Made by a program: the position numbers and the translations under genes
The notes under the pieces: generated by a model
Told to the model about the DNA's origin: nothing
Seen by the model: the letters and a program-made list of their open reading frames with translations, nothing else
Database searches by the model: none
Source: Cyclina sinensis
Lineage: Eukaryota; Mollusca; Bivalvia; Venerida; Veneridae
Direction of reading: 5' to 3'
NCBI GenBank assembly: GCA_012932295.1
Contig: JAAONU010000004.1
Coordinates: forward strand, 28,188,304 to 28,252,303
Length of the DNA: 64,000 nt
Shown here: piece by piece, positions 34,662 to 47,100 of the stretch
Numbering within the stretch: position 1 is the stretch's first letter
Layout of the letters: every line of letters begins with the position of its first letter

Positions 34662-37600
34662 TTAAGATTCCTTCATTTCTCTCAAACGGCGCACTTGACT
34701 TCTGACTGTGGCTGCAGCTGTTGTACTGAAATGTAAAGATTTTATACCTTACTATAAATACATTGTGTACCAGCCAGTTGTTTTTTTTAAATGACTGATT
34801 TCTTGCTGTTTATATCACACATAGAAATATGCATAAAAATGTTGTTAAAACAATACCCATAAGCATTGCTCCTTAATATCAGGTTTGACTGAATGTACCT
34901 AGCAAATTGATATTTTCAGAGCTGAGGTGTTAAAAGTATGATATAGTGCAATTATAGCAATACTTTCTGTTGTTTAAAATGAGCTGCATTACTCTTTTTC
35001 AAATTAGAACTCTTTAATAACCCTCAAATCTGCTTAGAAATGTGAACTGATACTTTGCAATTTTTCCAATTCATAAGTAAAACTTGAGGATTACTGTAAA
35101 CTTATTTCTTTGAAAGGACTTTTACTTTTTAGGTTTCTGAGATAGTGGTAAAATAGAAGAGGACATTTCGACCATAAAAACATACTAAATGGTTGTGTCA
35201 TGATTTTACAGTCTTTCACATATCGAGGTCAACAATAAAGCGTACCCAGTAGCTAACTTTTATAAAAATGATGACAATGTTTCATGAAACTCTTTCCTCT
35301 CATATCCTTTTCTTTAATCAGAATTTACATTAAGAATTTATAGACAATGCTGGAAATTTCTATTTCAGTCCTACATGTGAGCTGCCCACCAAAGGACTGG
35401 AGAACCATTGGACTGATTTCCACAGGCTGATGTGCTAAGTTACAAATAAGATATACTGTTGGATTCTAATGGGTTTTCATTCTAGGTATCAGCTTGCCAG
35501 CAACCTTAACATTTCTTGAAAAGTTAAGGTGTGGAGTAAAATGAAACATCTTGTACTTCTACACTCATTTTGCCTAAACTGACCTAGATATATTCGAATC
35601 CTTACTTTATAACACACAGTTTGATCATCACCCATCTTGTGATGTCATTTATGCAGAGATATGTCTGTCTGTTAAATACAGATTGCTATTAAAAATAAGC
35701 CTGTGGAAGTAAAGGTAATGAGTGTATGTACAATTCTATTTAATACTAACAATGGTTGGTCACAGAATCAGAATCAGCTGAACACTCTGTAACTGACATG
35801 AAAACTTCATTGCAAGCATCAAAATCTATTTTGCAAGTTCAGTTGACATGTAGTAAAGCTTCCAGTGAAATGAGCCCATAGACTCAAAACTTGATGACCT
35901 ACAGATTACCAATACTCAATAAGTTGTTAGATAGCAGACTGTTTCATCATTGCACAGCTTGTAATCTTCACATTACTGATTTTCAACCATTAATGATTAA
36001 CAGTTATGACAAGTCCCCTGTCTAGTCAAATTCATATGGTTTGTTTTTCAGTCTAGTGTCCTTTGCTGTGATCTTTGTCATCACTTTTTTGAGATAAAAT
36101 TTTATGGTTTTGTACCTTCCCCATGAATACTGTTAATTTCATGACGCCCAAGATCATGCTTAACTTACCTGTATACCCAAGCGCCACCAGCAACAACTTT
36201 TCTACATCTGCCGCAAGCCCAAATACCAACAGCACGTCTTTTCATTGCATCCTGAAATGATTTTCAAAAATTGCTTTTAACAATTTCTCGTACAGTCAAT
36301 TCAAGCATTTATACATAAAAAAAACGGTTTCAACTTAAGTATGTATTAAAAGAAAAACGTATCTTTCCCCTATTTGTAACCTTTTCTCTTACATGAAGTG
36401 TCTGAACACTAACATGGCTTTCAGTTTTTCTTTTTTACTAAATTTATCTCGTCCTGACCTTCATCTTCATATAGCTGATAAAAAAAAACTACAACCCTGC
36501 AAGTTATAGTGAAACAGATAATGTTACACCATAACTACACTCAAAATATGTGTTTTAGTAATTCAAACTAAGTGCAGTAATTCCAACAAACCTTGCCACA
36601 GAATGGGCATGTGTATTTAGAGTGCTGTGAAATTTCCATCTTCTTCACAGTCTTTCTCAGAGAGGCACCATACCTGGTCCCATACTTTCCACAGATTCCA
36701 ACCTTCTTTGTGCGCTTGGCCTGAAAGTTTGAATGCAGAATTGCAAATAACTTAAAATATCTATCTATCTATCTGCCATTTCAGCCAAACCCCAACGTTG
36801 CAGAATGTTTCTGCCATACAACCAGTTTGGCCCTAGTCGATTCATCCATACTACCAATATGGACATGTAATAGTAGTCATTCCGGCCATAGTTATTAGTT
36901 GTTTATAGTAATCTGTTTTCGCAAAAACGAATAAATAGCTCTATTTTGGGGGATATACTGAAATACCAGTGGAATGTACATATTGGTTACATACATTAAA
37001 TGAAGGAAAAAATGTCACAGTTTTTCTTCTCCTTTTTTTGTTTCCAAACACAGGTGCAGCTAATACTTGTGGGGTTTGTTTTGGCTTTTTTTTTAAATTT
37101 CAAATTTTTATATAACATGAAATTAACAATTTAAACTTTGTATCTATACTTCCATATTGTCACTTCATTTCATATATTACAGAATTTACATGCTTTGATG
37201 ATCACCTTTTTGCATAATCCAGAGTACTCTGGAAAAATTAAAAGAAGAAACTTTATCTTTTTTGTAAAAACAGAGTGATTTTATTATATTCAAAGCTTTA
37301 CTAAAAAAGGATTAACTTTACAACATTCATAAAAAGATGTTGCAGTGTTTCTCTGTGACTTTTACACAGAAAACAAAGACCATTTAAAAGCCTCAAAATC
37401 TGAAGTCTGTGTTTATATACTGCACTGTGCAAGATTTTTTATTTGGAAATTTAAATGGGAATTGAAAGACAGAAACTTGATTTTCATGCAGAAAGAGAAA
37501 AAAAACAACACTTTTCTGACAGTTCAAAAAACAAGAGACCTTGACTGATATTTTTCTATGCTGAAGACAGAAAATTTCCCTGGAAAGACTGAAAGAAAAC

Positions 37601-39262
37601 TCCTACGATGACGATTTTTTACAATTTGTTATCTACTGATTCAGTATCAAGTGACAATCACAAGTGAATCATTCTTAACAAACACCTAATACACAAGTGT
37701 TGAAAATACCAAAATATGGCTATTTTTCAAAACAAATTTCTTCAGAATTTCAGTCTATTTTCTCTCTTAATAAAGACATCATACTGTCTTTTTTTTACCC
37801 TTTTGATTTACTGTATTTTGGTATATTTTTGTACTACCATACACTGCTATTTTTTCTTAAATATGTGTTGATTTAGTAGTAATACGCACATACAGAAGGC
37901 CAAAAAATTATGTAGTCAGGGCCATTTCGCCTTATCACCAGGGGCCGATATTCGGCCCCATTCCCAATCCAAAATAACCTCCTTTTTTCCCAATTTCAAA
38001 AAAAAATTCCCAAAAAGATGAAAAAAAAATTTAAAAAATCGATAATCCAATCAATAAATACCCGCAGAATCAATTTAGAGCCGCACAGTAGCTATGACCT
38101 AGATTTACGTTTCGGCACACTCGGAGTTTTTCGCTATGCTCTATAAAACCGGTTACATGTCATCGGATTTCGCGAAACATAAAAGATGTTGCACAACAGT
38201 AAATATTATTCAAAAAGGATACGAAAAACTGATGCAAAAGGATGCAAAACCATAGCATTATATAGCCAAACAACTTCTGCGTCTTGCTCAAACTCAAGCG
38301 AAGAAACACACGATTCCGGACCTGTTAACATTACTGTAAATCATGAAAAACAATCGTGTCCAATCGCGGTGCAGCCTCAGACTCAGAGTGATCAGTCCAA
38401 CTCTACGCCAGAAACGGGAGACAGTTCAAGTTGAACTTATAGAGTAGACAGTTTAAAATGTTAAACAGTTAAATCTTCTGAGCGTTGTTATAGAGTAAAC
38501 ATTTTAAAATGTTCAATCTTCTGAGCTGAAATCCTTGACAGGTTTAACCTTAATTTCATGCACATCATGAATAAAGTCATGTACAACAAGGTAGTTTCTT
38601 TAAGTTTTTATCACTTCTGAATCTCGTCAAATTACCCAAATGCCGCATTTTTTCCCCAATTGAAGTCAGGGGCCTTTTCCAAAAATAGCTGGAAATGGCC
38701 CTGGTAGTAGTAACAAGCACATAAAGAAGGCTAAAAAATCTATGTTTCAAGCACCTGCACGGTAACTACTTGGCACTGTAATGTTTTGTGATACATTCGA
38801 ACTGGCAAAAGGCAGCTACTGCTCATTGGAACCAGATGCATACATGACCAAATTATGCACCCTTATTAGGCAATTACTTTAAGTGAAAAGATACCAATTC
38901 TAGAGACAACCATGATGCTTTTTAGTATTACATGTTCAGTTTAACACTGACACATGGGTCCTCCATTAAATACTTCAACTGAAAGACAATTCTTTATGTC
39001 AGTGATGGGGCAGGGATCAAACCTGCGACCCCTGTAGCACAAGATCTGCATCAGTCCCTGATTAACATCAGTGTCCACTTGATAAATATAGGACGGATTC
39101 TGCCGTAAATTTCTGGCATTTGTAACCCCAACATATTCAGAACGGCCAATATTTTGTAAGAATGCAGTTATCAAAACAAGAAACAGAAATATAAACTGCC
39201 TGAAACGAAGAAAAAGCGTTGATGTATGTGGATTAAAATTTTTAAGTTCAAATCATTACCAT
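34662..39262 (-). CDS. RPL37A: 60S ribosomal protein L37a, complete, four coding exons, 92 aa
   Basis: Small zinc-binding protein (eL43) of the large ribosomal subunit. Minus-strand exons: 39262-39260 (ATG only), 36720-36592, 36251-36169, 34725-34662; 279 nt in all, 92 residues, the same length as human. Sequence marks: [20 protein letters not shown], the first zinc pair CPFC within [15 protein letters not shown], the second pair CGRC, VAGGAW, and the C-terminus RRLREMKES. The start exon is inferred: ATG followed directly by GTAATG, preceded by a TOP-like leader, and joining in phase to GCC AAG. Intron 1 (2.5 kb) carries an hAT-like element and a SINE remnant. The 0.34-kb second and 1.4-kb third introns show no confident snoRNA or repeat. 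High expression is expected from family knowledge. Confidence 0.96.
37917..38703. mobile_element. hAT-like non-autonomous element (787 bp)
   Basis: Ends are CAGGGCCATTTC and GAAATGGCCCTG, an exact inverse, with the CAGGG start typical of hAT elements. Target duplication is degenerate (TATGTAGT against GTAGTAGT). An 82-codon plus-strand ORF at 38186-38434 ([14 protein letters not shown], serine/threonine-rich after that) could be a transposase N-terminal remnant, but it has no BED finger or catalytic region. Lies in RPL37A intron 1. Confidence 0.65.
38941..39180 (-). repeat. Possible tRNA-derived SINE remnant
   Basis: The minus strand contains GGTCGCAGGTTTGATCCCTG, with a B-box-like core at 39011-39023, preceded by a CTACAGGG block. 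No A box or cloverleaf was found, so a tRNA gene is unlikely. It could be a SINE fragment by analogy; no second copy in the window confirms it. Confidence 0.35.
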
Positions 39263-39316
39263 TTTCACCAAATTCGTTTGCTAAAAGGAAGTTTACGTGC
39301 AAAGAATTGTGGGAAA
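39260..39316 (-). promoter_or_regulatory. RPL37A leader exon with TOP-like start
   Basis: On the minus strand, CTTCCTTTTAG starts at 39291, a C followed by eight pyrimidines, the 5'TOP signature by which mTOR controls translation of ribosomal protein mRNAs. ATG follows after 29 nt and is itself followed by the donor GTAATG. A TGTGGGAA motif (plus strand 39308-39315) lies just upstream of the start. The transcription start is inferred, not demonstrated. Confidence 0.6.
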
Positions 39317-39789
39317 TCTATGTTACTACAAACGTTTGCATGTTGTGCAATTTGCCTTTTTTAGAATAAGCTTCTGTTAACCAGGAAGACACGGTATCGT
39401 CAAATTATAAAATACAGAGGTTTTTATTTATAAATACGATACTATTATAAATGTAATATATGCATATCTTTTTTTAGCTGTAAAAATAAAAACAATATCT
39501 CCTGCTAAGCGACCGGAAAGTGTCAATCCTCTTTACAAGAATGCGTTGAACCTGTTTAATGAAATAGTTTTCGGATGTATTTAAATTCAGATGTAAATAT
39601 GTGAGCAGAATCCAAAATACTTTTTTAATAGACCAAAGGTTCATAATGTTCTGGAAGTATCAGTTTAAAATGGTTTCTTGTTTTCAGGGTTCTTTTTATT
39701 TGGTCATTGGGTTATTAAAGAAGCTGAACATTGCGGTGAAAGTTTCAGGATGAAATAATAATACTGAATTCATTTTTTTGAAAGTAATT

Positions 39790-40690
39790 TGGTCTTCTAC
39801 TTCTACTTCTACTTGATACTCCCGAGCAATCTATACTGACTATAACTGGGAGGCACTTTGTCAGGAAAACTGTGTTAAAAAGTATTATGTGCACTGTTAA
39901 AAGTTTAAAAGATAAAAAGTTCACAGAGTAAGAGAGTGCATGATTAAATTTAAAAACAATAAGGGCGGGACTAGATGGTGAGGGTCACCAGCCTATCCTT
40001 TAAGATATCTAGGCTGGGACTGGATTTAACCTGGTATGGTAAGCTATTCCAATACCTTAAAGTTCTGGGAAAGTAGGAGCTGAGGTGGTACTGGGTACGA
40101 GACTGGGGGATCAGGAAGTTCAAGTTTCTAGTTGGACTAAGGTGACTATGGTCGACATAAACAAGGTTGTACTGGATCTTATAGAGAACAAGTAGGGAGC
40201 ATTGGAGTCTGCGGCTTTCTAGGGTGGGCCATCTAAGTTCATTCAACATATTTGTTACACTACTTTGAAAATCATAATTATTACAAACATATCTAGCCAC
40301 AGCTCTTTGAACACTTTTAATTTTGTATGTAAGATGTTTCTGCCAAGGGTGCCATATTATTGAACAATATTCTAGTTGAGGTCTGACATAGGTTGTATAG
40401 GCTTGAGTTTTGATTTGCCTATTTTGAGTTTTGATGTTTCTCTAGATAAATCTTAGGGTATTTTTTGCCTTGGAGGTAATGTTATTAATATGATTGGCCC
40501 AGTTCAAGTTTTTAGAGATGGTAACTCCAAGGTACTTGGCAGATTCAGTTGATTTGAGAGTTTTATTGTGTAGAGTGTATGGGAAGATGGTGGGGTTCTT
40601 TTTTCGGGTGATCCTTAGCACCTCACATTTGTCCGGATTGAACTCCATGGCCCAGTCCCGTTCACAGTTTTCTAGTTGTAGGTAATCTAC
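39790..40690 (-). pseudogene. 5'-truncated LINE fragment, copy B
   Basis: Minus strand: 40648-40442 has MEFNPDKCEVLRITRKK and YLGVTISKNLNWANHI; 40300-39971 has LNELRWPTLESRR, LYKIQYNLVYVDHSHLSPT, LIPQSRTQYHL and FPRTLRYWNSLP. It matches copy A closely and ends with a (GTAGAA)n-type tail at 39795-39815. Lies between RPL37A and ZNF622, probably within a 5' UTR intron of ZNF622. Confidence 0.85.
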
Positions 40691-41164
40691 AATGATATTG
40701 GAAAAATTATGGTTTTAGTATTTGCAACCAATGTTTCCATGTTCACTTATGCTGTACATAGCCTTATTCAAGTTATTGTATTTGTATTGGTATTATCAGA
40801 GACATCTATGTCTCTGGTATTATTCATTTTTGTTATTGACATGTAAATTCTGGTTGCTAAATCAATCAAGTGAATTATTTTTCTGTAACTACTAATCATA
40901 AGGATAATTAAACCTCTTTTTCAGTATTGCTTATTTAAAATATTTTATTTCTCTTAATTTTATGACTGTATAATTTCTGCTGCTGCATATGTAGGAGTTA
41001 GTACTTCATGAGAGAATTGTAGGACTGAACCAATATGTTTCTGTACATTACATGATTTGATTTTGAAAGGGTTTGATTTCTGCAATGAATAAATGATGGG
41101 CTTTTCTTGTATCACCCTCATTGTCACTGTTTATCTTAATTTTATAATTATTAATTTGTTTCAG

Positions 41165-44100
41165 ATGTCAGTTTATACATGTATAGCATGTCGAGTGGTG
41201 TTTGCTGATGGGGAGACACAGAGGGCCCACTACAAGACTGACTGGCACAGGTATAACTTGAAGAGGAAAGTTGCAGAGCTGCCCCCTGTTACAGCAGAAA
41301 ATTTCCGTCAAAGGGTACTCAATGCTCAGCAAGCACAGGTCAGTTTAAACAGCAGTCCACCTAGGCCACAAATAATAACAGTTCATTTTTTGTTTTCTCA
41401 TTGTACTGTTGTGTTAAACAAATAGTTGCATTTTCTTGTCAGTTAATTATAATATGATATTAGTGATATCATTTGAATACAAAGTTTTCAGATCGTTACT
41501 GTATGGTAGATTTTCTTTTAAATACAACTGCAATGAAAAATAGACAGTACAAATGTATATATTAAATTGTTTATTTGATTTGATAAATATGAAATTTATG
41601 AAGGTATAAATATTTTCTCTTTTAAAAAATTGATACTTACTTCTCTTTCATCCAAAAACTTGACACATATTTAAGACACTTTGAAGTGAGTTTTGTATAT
41701 GTATGAAATTGGCTATAAGAGCATGTCAGCATATATTGACTACTGCAGGTCTGTTCCTGATACATGTATATGGTAATGACAATGTTTGTCATAGGTTGCT
41801 GCTCATCATTTTTCAAAGATTGACCAAAGACATGCATTATGTCCAGAGGCCCATAGGCCTGAAGGTCATTATGTGCTTGGTGGCGAGTATCACAGATTGA
41901 CTATCAGCTACCAGTGATGATATTTGTAATATCTGTGTAATTTTCATCAGCATCATAAACTGTTACTTACTTTGGATTTGAATTATGTCTCCCTCCTTCT
42001 TGGGGAGACATATTGTTTTTGCCTTGTCCGTCTGTCCTTCTGTCCGTCTGCCACACTTTGTTTCCGCTCAATAACTGGACTACCGTTTGACCCAGGGCCT
42101 TCAAACTTCATAGGGTGATTGCTCTTATTGAGTAGAAGAACTTTATGGATTTTGGGATCAGTAGGTCAAAGGTCAAGATCATAGGGGCCTGAAGAGTGAA
42201 AACCGTTTCGCACAATAACTGGAGTTCTATTTCACCCAGAGCCTTCAAACATAATAGGGTGATTGCCCTTATTGAGTAGAAGAATCCTATTGATTCTTGG
42301 TTCAGTAGGTCAAAGGTCAAGGTCACTGCTGGAAGGACACTTCTCGACCATAAATATGTTAAAAACATGGACTGCATTGAAGCTGGTGTTACTCCAATAC
42401 ATTACAGCTGCCATGATGTAACAAATGCTGTCGTCCACACTGCCATTGATACAAACAGTTCCACTCTGATGTCAGGTGACGTCAACCGTGCCTAGAGCAA
42501 GGTGTGAAACTATTATAACCATACATATGTTAATATATATATAATGTTCTTTATACCATAATAAATGACAGAGGCTTCTGTTTCAGAAAGGTGATATCTC
42601 TTCCTTGGCCTTCCTTCCATCGGGTGCAGGGGGGAGACATGTGTTTTTCACAAAAAACATCTAGTTAATTTCTGTTTTTGATTCAAGTATCTTTTGTAGT
42701 TGATGACCACTTGAAAAGTTTTGCCCATACAGTTTTTTCACTTGTGCAAAAATTGTACCAAGCTTCAAGGATGCAAAACTAGCAGAATGGCATAATGCCT
42801 TACAAACCTCTCTAATTTTTTTTTCAGCTGGATGTAGTGATAAAGGTATTAATAGTGTATATTAAACTGTTGGGATTTCAGGTTTGTTCAAAGCATATTT
42901 ATCCTCAGGTTGCAGAAGAAGACAAATCAGTGCTTAAATGCAGTTTGTGCGGAAAGAACTTCAGTTCCCAGAATGCATTGCAGAATCATTTACAGTCAAA
43001 GAAACATAAAGAGATGGAGCAAAAGGAGGCACAGCGGGCCCAAAAAGATGTTCAAGAGAAAAATAAGGAGAAAGACACAGAGGTAAATTTAGTTTGACCT
43101 TGATGTCAGAGATCATATCTTATGTCTCTAAATAATTTAAAGCAAATCATTTAATTCCATTGCCTAAGGTTTCCTCCCCTATATCACAAATGCATCATAC
43201 TTAGAAAAAACACCCTTCGGGCATATAATGCTCTGCCCAGCAATGCTCTTGTTTATAGTAGCAAGAGTTCTTGAACAGTATAACTTGGATGTATCAATGT
43301 TAAGGGACTGTCAACATACCCTTGATACATCAAAATTTCATTCCTTGAATGAATACAATCTAAGTTACTGAAAGTGATCATACCCTTGTATGTGAAAGAG
43401 TGTTTTTGTGCTGTTTTGTCATAATAATGTATATGTCACAATGTGCCTGTATTTGGATAAACATACAATTTTTACCTTGTTTTTTTACTTTATTTATTTT
43501 TATCAGAATATTTAAAGTAGATTTGTACATTGCAGTAATATGCAAAGATGTGAAAATAATCACTTAGTAATTTGTACAGGCATTAGAACTTGGACACGTT
43601 TTTGTTAATTTTACCTTATCATATCCAAAAGGAACAGAAATTTACTTTGATACGTTAAAAACTGTAATTGATAAGAGCAAAGACCTAAAATATCATAGAT
43701 TGGCGGCTTGTATAAATCTCACATAATCTCGTGGCAGTTGGATAAAATCTTGCAAAATCTAGTTTGTCTTATATCTCATATATCTTAAAAAGCTATTTAA
43801 TTATGATAGAAACAAATTGCATAATGCAATAGAGCATTCATTCACCTACAAAATGATACCTTACTTACCAAAATTGAACCAGAAATGATAAAGTTTTATG
43901 CAAAGAAGAAAACCACCTGGGTGGTAAGGAATGATTGAAATTTATCAGCATATCTGCATCTTGACTACCTTAAAGTCAGAATTTCTCCAAAATACTGAAC
44001 CAAAAAAATCAAAGTAAAACCTTTCTCTAGTTAGGATTTGTACAGGTCGTTTTGTTTTTGGACAAAATGTTGACTTACTGCATGATTAAACAGTGTTTTT

Positions 44101-47100
44101 CCTTTGGCTTGTAAAGGAGTTTCGAATCTGTGGTATTTTAGGTCTTTGATAAAAGTTTATACACAGATTTTTGCATCATTTTCTCAGAAAAAATATAATT
44201 ATATTTTACCTCATGACTTTTGGGAAAAGTTGATACATCAAGAACTTTGATAAATCACGTTTGATTAACTTTATTGGTTTCATATACATTATGTATGGTA
44301 AGGCATTGTACCTGTCTGTCATAACTGAAAACTGTGGAAAAATTGTTTTTGAAAAAACACAACAAAACGTTTTCTATGATCATTGCTTTATTTTAGGTGT
44401 TGCCTGAAAATAATAAACGTTTAGAGAAAGATCTTGCTAATAAAGCACTGAAGGATAAACTTGAGAGACAGGCAGCTGGGGATGAATTAGGGGCTACTGG
44501 TGGGGCAGACGATGAAGAAATGGAAGATGCAGGTAAATTTTGAATGGCCAAGACTGATATTTCTTGCAGAAAGGACTGAATGAGGGGCTATTTACATCAT
44601 AAAGAGAAAACAGTAAAACTACACGAACCAGCAAGACTGAAGTACATGCAGGAAGATTAAAAAAGATAGTCATTTTATAACTTGCAGTGGTTTTGAAACT
44701 AAAGCTAGGCACTTGATAATTGCACAAGGTTATATCTATTAATCAAACTATTTAATTAAGATTTATATGATTGTGGCTTTTTTTTTAACAAGCACTTAGG
44801 TAGCTCCACTGTAATAAAGACAAAACTAGTTTGAAAGAGAGTTCTAAAAAGTTAATGCTTGAAAAATGTACTCTTTTTTATTGAATTTGTTATTTACCCC
44901 ACAAAAAAAATTAGGGGGCTTACAAGAAACCAAACTTAAACTAAAGATGTTTCTTTATTCGATAAGAAGTTCTGTTATATCTATAGAAACTGACAGTGAG
45001 GTGGAGTCAGTGGACAGTTTTGGTGACGAGGATGGACTGGGGATTGAAGAGTGTCTGTTCTGTTCAAACATCAGTCAGTCCTTGGAAGGGAATCTAGAAC
45101 ATATGACAGCCAAGCATAGCTTCTTCTTGCCTGATGCTGAGTACATCTCCGACCTAGAAGGTCTTATCACATACCTTGGTAAGCATATACACAGTCTAAG
45201 ATATGACGGGCACTGTTGAACAGTATGTTTTAGATTCTGTACCTTGAGGCTACAGGATGAAATCACTTCAGTGTAATGGGACTATGCTATCTACTTCCAT
45301 AATCCTTTTTCTGCAAGAATTGGTGAGAAAGCCAGGAAGTAATTGTCAAGAGAAGTTAACCTAAGTTGTTAGAACTCTCTCCATGGTCTGTTTGAAATAC
45401 AATCAAAATGGGATCTTCTTGACCAGTGACAGACCTGCTTTTTTGCCTAGAATTACATTTGTAATGTTTCACACCTTTCTCTTACAGCAAAAATAGTTCA
45501 GGTCTGAATATTATATACTCATAGCACACCATAATTTCATTGTATCACAGTTTGTTTGATTGTGTTTCATCTGTAATTGAATAAATTAGTAAATCGATAG
45601 TTTACTGGTATAATTTACTTCATAGATCTTGTAGTAGATGAAGCAAGTGGATGACCATTGCAGAATTTAGAAAAAGGATATTTCAAATATGTTGGTGGCT
45701 TTAATTGCATCAGCTCTATATAGGTACCATTTTCACTTCCAGAGTTTTAGTATTTTGAGGAAAGGATTCATACTTTCGTTCTGGTATGCTTCAGGAGATT
45801 TTCAGCTTTATTCATATTTAGAAAAACCTCATATCATGAGCTTGAAAGTTGGAAGTGAGGACTTTAGAATAATGTAAAAGCTATTGGCAAGCAACAATAC
45901 TAACCATGACCTGGTGAGATCCATTTTGATATGCCTTTCAACAGCTTGTAATTCCCTATTTCTTTCAGGATTTGCAGCAGTTTACTTTGATATAACAGTA
46001 TACTTTATCTTGTTTAGCTCACAGCTTGGAGAGAAATTATAAGAACATAAATTTCACCAATTATTTAGCTTGAATTTGGTTAAATGATTTGAGTAAGACA
46101 GTGAAAATGTCACTTTCATAGCTCTCATTGGGAAATATATCTGATCTAACTTTGAAACAAACAGTCATTCTCAGGAACTTCACAGTATGAAGGATTTTAT
46201 TATCATTCTTCAAGATAATGCTTTGAATTATTTATACATACTGTCTAACACCATACTGGTTGATTAATTTTTTTCAGGTCAGAAAGTTGGACTTGGTAAT
46301 GTATGTCTGTGGTGTAATGACAAAGGGAAAAGGTTCTACTCCACAGAAGCAGTACAAAAACACATGATGGATAAAGGTCATTGTAAAATATTACACGAAG
46401 GGGATGTCATCTTGGAATATGCAGACTTCTATGATTACAGGTTGGTTATTGTTCCTAGAAGAATGGATGGGCATTATACCTTGTTTTCATCATTTTTAAA
46501 AAAAAAAGAAAAAAGTATTACTGAAATTTTTCAGGTTATAAAAGCTTTGAGTGATTGTAATAAAATGAAAAACAAAAAGATACGTTTTTGTAAAAAAAAA
46601 AAAAAAAAAAAAAATGGTTTTTATATTCATTGTAAATCATTGTTTCAGGAGCAGTTAGTACAAAAGTTACAGAAAACTGTTCACTGATACCTACTCCAGG
46701 TTTTCATGATCATTTAATCCAGCTGTTAAGGCAGGGAATCTCACTGTTTAGTACAGTATTTGAGGGTACTCAGTTTTGCCGGAGAAGTTTCTTCAGTAAG
46801 GGGAAACTAATCACTGATCCTTGCATCAGATGCATCTGTAGAAGATGTTTCTGTGAATATTTGAGAAAAACTGTCCAGTGATACCAGTGGCATATATTTT
46901 CAGGAGTAGTTACCCAGATCACGATCCTGATTCTGAGGACAGAGATGAAGAGGAGATGGAGACAGATGTAACTCCAGATGTTCTGGCTTCAGAAGGATAT
47001 GAGCTTGTTCTTCCTTCAGGTAATATATTTACCCTCAACCCTAAAGAGCCTTCAGGTAATATATTTACCCTCAACCCTAAAGAGCCTTCAGGTAATATAT

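Noticed and set aside
34726..36591. Intronic snoRNA in RPL37A introns (several TGATGA-like words on the minus strand)
   Set aside because: No C box paired with a correctly placed D box and terminal stem could be found by eye; a snoRNA covariance search would be decisive.
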